A stretch of DNA of 64,000 nucleotides from Oscillibacter hominis. GTDB lineage: Bacteria > Bacillota > Clostridia > Oscillospirales > Oscillospiraceae. Both the position numbers and the translations under genes were made by a program. A model generated the notes under the pieces. It saw only the letters and a program-made list of their open reading frames with translations. It did no database searches and was not told the DNA's origin. The stretch's first letter is position 1. Each line of letters begins with the position of its first letter. The stretch is from positions 744,001 through 808,000 of the forward strand of contig NZ_CP060490.1 of assembly GCF_014334055.1 (NCBI RefSeq). Direction: 5' to 3'. Shown piece by piece: positions 1-7,262 of the stretch.

Positions 1-20
1 TACAATGTAGTTGCATTGAC

Positions 21-938
21 CTAATATTCTTCACCAAACTTCGAAACAACTTTTTTATTTAGACAATAAGTAATAGGGTCTTTTTCCATTTTATAGAGGT
101 CGATTCTGTTAGTAGAGCAATAATCTGTTACTTCCCGCTCAAATTCTGGTTGTGCCGCACATCCGAGAATGATGGAGCTTGGTGGGATCATATCAAGCAA
201 TGCTCCTTTTTTGTCTGCATTCCATTGATCACCACAAGCTTTTTGATTTCGGATAATTCTCCACTCTTGTTCGTAGCCCCACTCAGGTGATTTTGAAGTG
301 AGGCTTTGAATAAAAAGTTTCATTGTGTCGTTTTCAATACTTTGTGGATTAAGAAAATCAAAACATGTTCTTTTTCCAGAATATATTACCGGAACTGCTG
401 TAAATTTTAGCATATTATTTATTGCCAATAGATCATACTCCACACAAATCCCTCGGTGATTATTTGCATAATGCGCCCACATCAGCAAAGAGTTTTCCGA
501 TTCACTAAGACAGGAAACTCCAGTTGTGTCTCTCAATTCATTAAATTGGGCTCGCAGTTCTCGAAGCTGCTGATTCATCGTTGCCCGAAAATTTTTCCAC
601 GCATTGCTCCCTGGACGGATTCCTCGATTGTCTGGAAACAATTTTAATGCTTCGTCAAAAACTTTTTTATCATCAATAGAAATGTCACAGTCAAACACAT
701 CGTTGAAATTACATGGTGCGGAGTACCACATTTTATTCTTTTTAACAGCATTGACCTTTTCGGGTGTATCACTATAATATTTGTACAATGAGGCAGGCGC
801 ACAACATTGATAATAATATCCGATTTCTGCATAAGCATGAGCCTTTTCAACTGGATTCCCTGTCATTGCAGTAAGGATTGCCGTATGTAATGCAATTTTC
901 CATTCATCCTGTTCGTATTCTTTTTCTTGATTTTCCAT
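21..938 (-). CDS. DUF2971 domain protein
   Basis: A 305-residue protein resembling the DUF2971 family, which is common in restriction and abortive-infection islands but has no established reaction. The family-like core runs from about residue 50 (LYKYYS...) through a SAPCNFNDVFDC segment near 75-86 to the CLSES...MWAHYANNHRGICVEYD block around residues 143-170. There is no signal peptide or membrane segment. It is the last gene of the minus-strand type I restriction operon, 9 bases downstream of hsdS, so it is probably co-transcribed and may act as a helper in the same defence response. It is clearly more AT-rich than hsdM and hsdR, suggesting separate acquisition. Family assignment is by memory of motifs; the role is inferred from context. 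Confidence 0.8.
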   Translation of the reverse strand: MENQEKEYEQDEWKIALHTAILTAMTGNPVEKAHAYAEIGYYYQCCAPASLYKYYSDTPEKVNAVKKNKMWYSAPCNFNDVFDCDISIDDKKVFDEALKLFPDNRGIRPGSNAWKNFRATMNQQLRELRAQFNELRDTTGVSCLSESENSLLMWAHYANNHRGICVEYDLLAINNMLKFTAVPVIYSGKRTCFDFLNPQSIENDTMKLFIQSLTSKSPEWGYEQEWRIIRNQKACGDQWNADKKGALLDMIPPSSIILGCAAQPEFEREVTDYCSTNRIDLYKMEKDPITYCLNKKVVSKFGEEY

Positions 939-947
939 CGTAACGCC

Positions 948-2420
948 TCACTTCAACCGCTCACATAGCGGCAGCAGCTGTTCCAGCTTTTCTACAATGC
1001 GTTTTTGCTCGGCAAGGGGTGGGAGGGGAAATGCTATTTGAGACAATATTTCTATATTAATATTTTTTTGTGCTGTTGAACGAGACAGTTTATCAAGAAT
1101 CGTTTTATAGCACATTAGTCCGTACATAAAAAACTCATTCGACATAATAGGCTTATAGGCATTAAACCCCACTACACTATCCGGAAAGCAAGAGTCAAAG
1201 TCTAAAATTGCAACATCACCGATATTTGCTGCAATAGTAAGGCAAACTGTACCCGATGGCCAGATTCTACTTTGCGCAACACCTTCTTGATTGTACATAG
1301 TTGACCAACAAAAAATATGACCATTAGCTCTGGCAACATCTCCAGTTTGAATAAATGGAAATGTCCCATTTATAAACAAATTCGGATCATTTCTTGGCCG
1401 TTTTTGAGATCGTCCTCGACTTAATTCGCCAATTTGTTGCAGCCTTACCCACTTCCAGCTCTCCGGAATATCAAAGGGCTTTTCGTCCTCGGTGATTTCG
1501 GGCAGGGGCTTTTCCTTTTTGATTTTCTTCTCGGCAATCAGCCGCTGCTTTTCCTGCTGAATCTCGGCAAAGAGTTCCTCTGCCGTACCTTCTTCGGGGC
1601 GCTGTTCCACCAGCTTGCCCTGAATGGCGTACTGCAAGAGGGATTTTTTCATATCCTCCGGGAAGCGGCTGTTAAACTGCTCCAGCTTGCTCCATGCCTG
1701 CTCGTAGCGATCAATATAGGGCAGCAGTTCCTCGATTTTAGCAATAATCCGCTTTTGCTCAGCAAGGGGTGGGAGGGGAAAACAACACATAGAGAGATAA
1801 TCTTTGTGTATTCTCTGCTGTCCTGCTGTTCCAGTAAAAGATTTCACTCCATTTTCAATAAAATAGGCAGACTTAAAAAACCATAGCAAAAAATCTCGTG
1901 ATAGCAAATCATTTACAACCCGAACAATGGATAGTTCAGTTGTACCTGCACCACAGCCGTTTTTCAGATTGCGAAAAACGACGGATTTTCTATTTTGGAA
2001 ACAAGGCGTTATTTTGGCAATGCCAATATCTCCATCCGCAAAATGAGTGAATCCTTTTTTGATGTCACCCCATTTTTTAATCTCAAAGGAATGGTTGTTA
2101 CGATAACCATCATCCACCAATGCCATAGGGATAAAAGAAACTTCAAGTTCATCCGATAAATCATTTTTCGGATTTAAGCAGACAATTTTCTGAACCCTCA
2201 CCCATTTCCAACTCTCTGGAATGTCAAAGGGCTTTTCATCCTCGGTGATTTCGGGCAGGGGCTTTTCCTTTTTGATCTTCTTCTCAGCAATCAGCCGCTG
2301 TTTTTCCTGCTGAATCCGGGTAAAAAGTGCCTCCGCTGTCCCTTCTTCGTGGCGCTGCTCCACCAGCTTGCCCTGGATAGCCAACTGCAAAATGCTGTTT
2401 TTCAGTTCCTGTGGGGTCAT
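948..2420 (-). CDS. hsdS: Type I restriction-modification specificity subunit HsdS
   Basis: 490-residue DNA-recognition subunit of a type I restriction-modification complex. It shows the two-fold layout of HsdS: conserved helix (about residues 1-60), target recognition domain 1 (about 70-215), central conserved helix (about 230-320), target recognition domain 2 (about 330-475), and a closing conserved segment. Each recognition domain starts with the IPESWKWVR motif and ends with PLPPLAEQKRI. The conserved segments are GC-rich while both recognition domains are AT-rich, the usual sign of swapped specificity modules. Its ATG overlaps the hsdM stop by 4 bases (ATGA), implying translational coupling. 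The two halves share a 192-base direct repeat. Specificity cannot be read from sequence. Confidence 0.96.
   Translation of the reverse strand: MTPQELKNSILQLAIQGKLVEQRHEEGTAEALFTRIQQEKQRLIAEKKIKKEKPLPEITEDEKPFDIPESWKWVRVQKIVCLNPKNDLSDELEVSFIPMALVDDGYRNNHSFEIKKWGDIKKGFTHFADGDIGIAKITPCFQNRKSVVFRNLKNGCGAGTTELSIVRVVNDLLSRDFLLWFFKSAYFIENGVKSFTGTAGQQRIHKDYLSMCCFPLPPLAEQKRIIAKIEELLPYIDRYEQAWSKLEQFNSRFPEDMKKSLLQYAIQGKLVEQRPEEGTAEELFAEIQQEKQRLIAEKKIKKEKPLPEITEDEKPFDIPESWKWVRLQQIGELSRGRSQKRPRNDPNLFINGTFPFIQTGDVARANGHIFCWSTMYNQEGVAQSRIWPSGTVCLTIAANIGDVAILDFDSCFPDSVVGFNAYKPIMSNEFFMYGLMCYKTILDKLSRSTAQKNINIEILSQIAFPLPPLAEQKRIVEKLEQLLPLCERLK
1447..1638 (-). repeat. hsdS internal direct repeat, copy 2 (central conserved region)
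   Basis: Encodes the central conserved helix of HsdS. It is a diverged direct repeat of positions 2200-2391, offset 753 bases, with the same protein words (LVEQR, EGTAE, QQEKQRLIAEKKIKKEKPL, PESWKWVR). Recombination between copies would remove one recognition domain and leave a half-length HsdS. Confidence 0.88.
2200..2391 (-). repeat. hsdS internal direct repeat, copy 1 (N-terminal conserved region)
   Basis: N-terminal conserved segment of HsdS and partner of the repeat at 1447-1638. Identity looks high by eye, with scattered third-position differences. The flanking recognition domains are unrelated in sequence and AT-rich. Confidence 0.88.
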
Positions 2421-3937
2421 TCAGCGTTCCCTCCCAGCAGGTTGGTGATCTTAGCCAGCACCCGGTCGATTTCCGCATTGAGGGAGGATCGCTGCTCCTC
2501 ATACCGATGGATCAAATCCATGGGGGCCAGGATTTCTTCCTCCTCATGGGGATAGCCACACTGGTCCAGGTTATAGCCCAGCTCCTCTGTGAGCTGCTGG
2601 GCGGTGAACTTCTTCGCCTTGTCAAAGCCGTCCTCGGTGATCTCTTGCCGGTTGTTCCACCACTCTACCACCGGAGCAAAGTGATCCAGCAGCATAGGCT
2701 TTGTTTTGGAGAAGTGCTTGTACCCCTCCGACATATCCAGCCGGTAGAACCAGGTCTCCTGGGTGGGGCCGGTTCGGTCAAAGAACAGAATGTTGGTGGT
2801 GATGGAGGTATACGGCGAGAATACGCTGCCGGGCATACGGATCACCGTGTGCAGATTGAACTCAGAGAGCAGCTTCTTCTTGATATTCACCTTGGCGTTA
2901 TCGGTACCGAAGAGGAACCCGTCCGGCAGGATCACTGCCGCCCGGCCATTCTCTTTCAGGCGGTACATAATGACCGACATGAAAAGGTCCGCCGTCTCAC
3001 TGCTGGCCAGATCCGCAGGAAAGTGATTTTTTACCTCAGCTTTTTCGCTGCCGCCATAGGGAGGATTCATCAGCACCACATCAAACTGGTCCCGCTGGGT
3101 GTAGTCCAGCACATCCCGGAGCAGGGCATTGTCGTGGTACACTCTGGGCACATCCAAGCCATGGAGCAGCAGATTGGTGATACAAAGCATATAAGGGAAC
3201 TGCTTCTTCTCGATGCCGTAGATGGAGCCGCCGTACTTTTTGGCGTCGGTAGTGCTCTTTACCTGCTTTTGCAGTTCTTTCAGCCAACTGATAAGAAAAC
3301 CTCCGGTGCCGCAGGCAAAGTCGGCCATCTGCTCTCCAATCTGCGGACGAATCATCTGGGCCATAAAGTCGGTGACCGCTCGGGGGGTGTAGAACTCACC
3401 GGCAGAACCGGCGCTTTGCAGTTCCTTTAGAATGGTCTCATAGATCTCACCAAAGGCGTGGCTCTCCTCGTAGTCGCTGAAATCCAACTCGTCGATCACA
3501 TTCAGGACCTGCCGCAACAGAACGCCGTCCTTCATGTACTGATTGGCATCGGCAAAGGTGGTCTGAACGATGGCTTTTCGGATGGGCGTGTCCGCATCCA
3601 CCTCGATGCCTTCCACCAGAATTGTCCCGTTGGAGTCCTTCACATCTTTTCCCTTAAGGACAGGAAAGAGGGTGTTATTGACAAAGTCCAACAGGTTGTC
3701 GCCGGTCATGGCATTGCCGGATTTATCGTCATGGGCCCAGTTAGCCCAGCGGCATGGTTCCGGGATGATGGACTGATAGTCCTCCTCATCCCACTCCCAG
3801 TCCTGTTCCTTGGCGTCATATACTTTCAAGAACAGCATCCAGGCAATCTGCTCAATGCGCTGGGCATCACCGTTGATGCCCGCGTCATTGCGCATAATGT
3901 CCCGCAGCCGCTTTACAAATCCAGATAAGTTGCTCAT
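2417..3937 (-). CDS. hsdM: Type I restriction-modification methyltransferase HsdM
   Basis: 506-residue N6-adenine methyltransferase subunit that works with HsdS to methylate the target and with HsdR to restrict unmodified DNA. It has an N-terminal helical HsdM domain (residues 1-140), EFYTPR at 181-186 (typical of HsdM), the S-adenosylmethionine-binding motif I ACGTGGF at 208-214 and the catalytic motif IV NPPYGG at 291-296. Length is normal. The ATG at 3937 follows a GAGAGGGAA ribosome site. It lies between the small nuclease-fold gene (15 bases upstream) and hsdS (4-base overlap). All key residues are present, so it should be active. Confidence 0.97.
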   Translation of the reverse strand: MSNLSGFVKRLRDIMRNDAGINGDAQRIEQIAWMLFLKVYDAKEQDWEWDEEDYQSIIPEPCRWANWAHDDKSGNAMTGDNLLDFVNNTLFPVLKGKDVKDSNGTILVEGIEVDADTPIRKAIVQTTFADANQYMKDGVLLRQVLNVIDELDFSDYEESHAFGEIYETILKELQSAGSAGEFYTPRAVTDFMAQMIRPQIGEQMADFACGTGGFLISWLKELQKQVKSTTDAKKYGGSIYGIEKKQFPYMLCITNLLLHGLDVPRVYHDNALLRDVLDYTQRDQFDVVLMNPPYGGSEKAEVKNHFPADLASSETADLFMSVIMYRLKENGRAAVILPDGFLFGTDNAKVNIKKKLLSEFNLHTVIRMPGSVFSPYTSITTNILFFDRTGPTQETWFYRLDMSEGYKHFSKTKPMLLDHFAPVVEWWNNRQEITEDGFDKAKKFTAQQLTEELGYNLDQCGYPHEEEEILAPMDLIHRYEEQRSSLNAEIDRVLAKITNLLGGNAE

Positions 3938-3952
3938 TGTGGTGTTCCCTCT

Positions 3953-4465
3953 CTACCGTCCATAAGTTTCAAACATATATTGCGCCCGTTCCTCTGTGAA
4001 CTTCCATTCCTCGGGAATACGGTCTATGGTGCCGCTACCAGCCGCGCGCGGTCCCCATTTATGATATTCATACAGAATGGTTTCACCCCGCCCTCCGGCA
4101 GAAGCAGTCATCACTTCCGCAATCTCAGCGGGAGAGGCCAAATACATCCGGGGCATTTCATTTTCTGCGGTTCCCTGAAATTGAACCAGACAGAAAATGG
4201 TCTTTTTGTGATGGCCGTCCAGCCACTTTTGGATGGCCTCATGATAGTCATAGCCTTTTTTATAGTTCTGGGTTAAACCCCATCCGCCGTCCTGGCTGCC
4301 TTTCACCGAGATTTTCAGCATTTTCTCTCCGGAGGCGGCAATCAGATCATACTCCGGCTGGTTGGCTCCATATTGAACGGACACATCGTATCGAAACCTC
4401 GCAAATTGTGCCGCAGCAAACGCCTCGGCCGCCACACCAACATGCCATGATGTCATTTTCTGCAT
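3953..4465 (-). CDS. Putative PD-(D/E)XK-fold protein in hsd operon
   Basis: 170-residue soluble protein of unknown role inserted between hsdR and hsdM. The first 70 residues fit the small restriction-endonuclease fold seen in Holliday-resolvase-like and intron-associated nucleases: an early helix with E14, then YDLIA with D40, then a strand ending VK (V54, K55). The usual acidic or Gln residue two before the lysine is Ser53, so catalysis may be weak or lost. The C-terminal half is not recognised. It abuts the hsdR stop codon with no gap, so it is co-translated with the restriction operon. It may be an accessory subunit or an inhibitor/anchor. The fold assignment is my inference from motif spacing. 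Confidence 0.68.
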   Translation of the reverse strand: MQKMTSWHVGVAAEAFAAAQFARFRYDVSVQYGANQPEYDLIAASGEKMLKISVKGSQDGGWGLTQNYKKGYDYHEAIQKWLDGHHKKTIFCLVQFQGTAENEMPRMYLASPAEIAEVMTASAGGRGETILYEYHKWGPRAAGSGTIDRIPEEWKFTEERAQYMFETYGR

Positions 4466-6802
4466 TTATATGACCTCGTCCATATAGATTGCCTGCTCCA
4501 ACTCCTGAACTGCCTTCAAATACCCCTGTTTGCCGCCAAAATATCCGGCTATCTTTGCAGGTTTTCCCAGTTTCAGGAACGGATCAAGCTTCAAAATCTC
4601 CGTTTTCTCGATTTCATAGATACCTGTGTTCATGTACTTGTCCAGCAGTGCTTCCAGCACCTCACGGGCAACGCCGCTGTACTTGCTGAAAAAGTCCCGC
4701 TTTTTGACATTGTTGGCCCGCTCCTTCCGGGTCAGAGGCTTTTTGTCAAAGGCCACATGACAGATGAAGTCAAAGTCATCCACATCGACCATCCCCTGAT
4801 CCGCTTTCAGCAGTTCCAAATCAATGCCCCGCTCCCGGAGCAGATCCCGAATCTGCTCCTTTTTTTCTTGGGCACTCCACTGGCGGATGAAGTTGTCCAG
4901 AGACGCATACTCTCCACGGATATTCTCCTTGGTGTAGTCCACAACGCTCTCCTGTCGAAGAAGTTTCCCATTGGCGTCGTAGACGGAGACCGTCTTATGG
5001 ATAATCTCCACCTTGCAGCCGTTGCGATCTACGATGGGCTTGGGACTTTGCGGCGGAGGGTCACCACCAGGGGGATCTCCTGCACCGTCAGGCGGAGTCG
5101 CCGGTTTCGTACCTCCTGTACCAAAGCCAGGGTCCATCTCAATGGGGCCGTCCCACTCCGGGTCGGCGAACAGCCGCGTTACATTGCGGAAATCCATCAC
5201 AACAAAATGGGTCTTTCCATCTTGCTCCCGCAGGCGGGTGCCGCGCCCGATGATCTGCTTAAACTCAGTCATAGAGCCAATCATCTCATCCAGAACAATC
5301 AACTTTGTCATCTTACAGTCGGCCCCAGTAGAGAGCAATTTAGAAGTAGTTGCAATAACCGGATATTGGGCAGACACTGAGATAAAATAACTCAGTTTCT
5401 TTTTGCCATACTCATCGCTGCCGGTAATTCGCACCACATAATCAGGGTTCTGCTTGACCATGTCCGCATTCAAATTGACCAGCGCCACCCTCATTCGCTC
5501 AGCGGCATCTTCCGTTGCGCAGAACACGATCGTCTTGGCCATACGATCGGTGCTTTTCAGGTAGCGCGTGATTTCGGCAGCCACCTGCTGAATGCGGTCT
5601 TCAATGATAATGTTATAGTCGTAGTCGCTGTTGGTATAAATCCGATCCGGGATCTCATTGCCGTAGATGTCCCGCTGTCCCTTTCGGGGACGCCAGCCAT
5701 CGCCAATGTCCGTCATGACATTGATCACCTTGAAGGGCGCAAGGAATCCATCCTCAATGCCTTCCTTCAAGCTGTATGTATAGACTGGCTCCCCGAAATA
5801 GTGCAGATTGGAAATATACTTGGTTTCCTTGGGGGTGGCCGTCATACCGATCTGGGTGGCAGACTGGAAATATTCCAGAATCCTGCGCCAGCGGCTTTCC
5901 TCCTTAGCCGAGCCTCTGTGACACTCATCCACAATGATCAGATCAAAGAAATCCGGCTGGAACAGTTCACTAAAATGTTCCTTATCGTCATCCCCTACAA
6001 GTTGCTGATACAGAGAGAAATACACTTCGTGGGAGGTAATGGTGCTCGGATCATCCTTTGCCACATTGATTTTATGGATCGTCTTTTCCAATGGAGCAAA
6101 GTCCTGCAGGATGGATTGATCCACCAAAATATTGCGGTCTGCCAGATAGAGCACCTTTCGCTTCATTCCACTTTTCAGCAAGCGGTAGACGATTTGAAAT
6201 GCGGTATAGGTTTTTCCAGTACCGGTGGCCATGACCAGCAGCAACCGCTGCTGGCCGCGGGCGATGGCATCTATTGTACGGTTGATGGCGATCCGCTGGT
6301 AATACCGGGGCGGATAGGTATTCTGGCTGGTATAGTACGGCTGGTCGATTGCAATTTCCTGGGCATTTGTCAGGCCGGATTCTTTTTTATAGCGTGCAAT
6401 GAGCTCCGCTTCTGTAGGAAATTCGTTAAGGCCAAACTCACGCTCTTTCCCCGTAAGAAAATCATGCTCGGCAAACCCGTCTCCGTTGGAGCTGAACGCA
6501 AACGGCAGATCCAGCATTTTGGCATACTCCATCGCTTGCTGAAGGCCATGAGAAATACTGTGGTTGTTGTCTTTCGCCTCAATCACCGCAATGGGGTTGT
6601 TGGCGCTCAGATATAGCAGATAATCAGCCCTTTTCGGCTTTTCACGGAAGACAAAGTTCCCCTTGAGGTTGATCTTGCCGTCGGTGATCTGTGTCTCCAT
6701 GGTGATCTTCCCGATGCTCCACTTGGAGGTCACAGCGGGCGTGATGTACTGGAGCTTAATATCCTCCTCTGTCATGCTTTTCTTGGGTAAAACAGGACTC
6801 AT
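4466..6802 (-). CDS. hsdR: Type I restriction endonuclease subunit HsdR
   Basis: 778-residue motor and nuclease subunit that translocates DNA and cuts it when HsdM/HsdS detect an unmethylated site. N-terminal nuclease domain: D60 and E75-A-K77 (VIEAKD) form a PD-(D/E)XK site. Helicase domains: Walker A MATGTGKT near 191-198, DECH box at 292-295, and the motif VI block QIIGRGTRLR near 535. The C-terminal part resembles the EcoEI-type R subunit, and a Gly/Pro-rich linker separates it from the helicase. The length fits the EcoEI-like class, shorter than EcoKI HsdR. Its start overlaps the XRE regulator stop by 4 bases. Confidence 0.96.
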   Translation of the reverse strand: MSPVLPKKSMTEEDIKLQYITPAVTSKWSIGKITMETQITDGKINLKGNFVFREKPKRADYLLYLSANNPIAVIEAKDNNHSISHGLQQAMEYAKMLDLPFAFSSNGDGFAEHDFLTGKEREFGLNEFPTEAELIARYKKESGLTNAQEIAIDQPYYTSQNTYPPRYYQRIAINRTIDAIARGQQRLLLVMATGTGKTYTAFQIVYRLLKSGMKRKVLYLADRNILVDQSILQDFAPLEKTIHKINVAKDDPSTITSHEVYFSLYQQLVGDDDKEHFSELFQPDFFDLIIVDECHRGSAKEESRWRRILEYFQSATQIGMTATPKETKYISNLHYFGEPVYTYSLKEGIEDGFLAPFKVINVMTDIGDGWRPRKGQRDIYGNEIPDRIYTNSDYDYNIIIEDRIQQVAAEITRYLKSTDRMAKTIVFCATEDAAERMRVALVNLNADMVKQNPDYVVRITGSDEYGKKKLSYFISVSAQYPVIATTSKLLSTGADCKMTKLIVLDEMIGSMTEFKQIIGRGTRLREQDGKTHFVVMDFRNVTRLFADPEWDGPIEMDPGFGTGGTKPATPPDGAGDPPGGDPPPQSPKPIVDRNGCKVEIIHKTVSVYDANGKLLRQESVVDYTKENIRGEYASLDNFIRQWSAQEKKEQIRDLLRERGIDLELLKADQGMVDVDDFDFICHVAFDKKPLTRKERANNVKKRDFFSKYSGVAREVLEALLDKYMNTGIYEIEKTEILKLDPFLKLGKPAKIAGYFGGKQGYLKAVQELEQAIYMDEVI

Positions 6803-7032
6803 CCCTGGGACCCCCTTTTCTGTAAATCGCTCTCTGGAATAATCTCCAGAATATCATCTACCGTACAATTCAGCACCGTACATATCTTTACGAGAACATC
6901 GACACGAACATCCTCATTCCGTCCGAGGCGGGCCATGGCATTGGTAGTAATGTTCGCTTCCTTGCAAAGCTGCGTCTTGTTCAGTCCTCTGTCAATCAAG
7001 AGTTTCCAAAGTTTGTTATAACAGACAGCCAT
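6799..7032 (-). CDS. XRE-family transcriptional regulator of the hsd operon
   Basis: 77-residue Cro/CI-type helix-turn-helix protein (start MAVCYNKLWKLLID), first gene of the type I restriction operon. The DNA-binding fold spans about residues 8-60, ending with the CTVDDILEI stretch typical of small YozG-like regulators. I chose the ATG at 7032 rather than the longer form from 7062 because GGAGG sits 6 bases upstream of 7032, while 7062 would lie only about 10 bases from the predicted transcription start. The promoter just upstream contains inverted repeats over the -35 box, so it probably represses its own operon and delays restriction on entry into a new host, as controller proteins do. That role is inferred. 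Confidence 0.88.
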   Translation of the reverse strand: MAVCYNKLWKLLIDRGLNKTQLCKEANITTNAMARLGRNEDVRVDVLVKICTVLNCTVDDILEIIPESDLQKRGSQG

Positions 7033-7078
7033 ATTCCGCCTCCACTTGACTGAAAAACTCATAAACTCACTTTATTTC

Positions 7079-7106
7079 AGTATAACAGAAAGCAAAATTT
7101 CTTCAA
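7079..7106 (-). promoter_or_regulatory. Sigma-A promoter of XRE-hsd operon
   Basis: Read on the minus strand: -35 TTGAAG (7106-7101), 16-base spacer, -10 TATACT (7084-7079). Expected start is about 40 bases before the XRE ATG at 7032. The -35 box lies inside the inverted repeat described separately. Confidence 0.75.
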
Positions 7107-7129
7107 GGAATTCTTGAAAATATCAAGAA
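7102..7129. promoter_or_regulatory. Overlapping inverted-repeat operators
   Basis: Two overlapping palindromes share the half-site TTCTTGA: one at 7102-7118 (TTCAAG...CTTGAA, one mismatch) covering the -35 box, and a perfect 7-5-7 repeat at 7111-7129 (TTCTTGA, 5 bases, TCAAGAA). The position is right for autorepression by the XRE protein. An identical 8-base half-site, TTCTTGAA, lies in the DUF262 promoter at 10345-10352. Confidence 0.6.
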
Positions 7130-7158
7130 GACTCTTATTCGATAGACTGGCAGATATA

Positions 7159-7199
7159 AAAACATCCGCCGCAGAAAGAAATCTCTGCGACGGATGTTT
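7159..7199 (-). terminator. Rho-independent terminator after the DUF262 gene
   Basis: Stem of 16 bases (7159-7174 with 7184-7199, one mismatch) and 9-base loop, 64 bases past the stop of the DUF262 gene. On the minus strand the stem ends in TTT followed by an AT-rich stretch. It separates that gene from the XRE promoter. Confidence 0.75.
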
Positions 7200-7262
7200 G
7201 GTTCGGCAAGTTCAGGCTGCTAAATACGATTTTCCCGCTGATTCGTGGTTTCCAGCAATGAA

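Noticed and set aside
2411..3430. Plus-strand frames opposite hsdM
   Set aside because: HsdM motifs are intact on the minus strand, and the reverse frames have no features.
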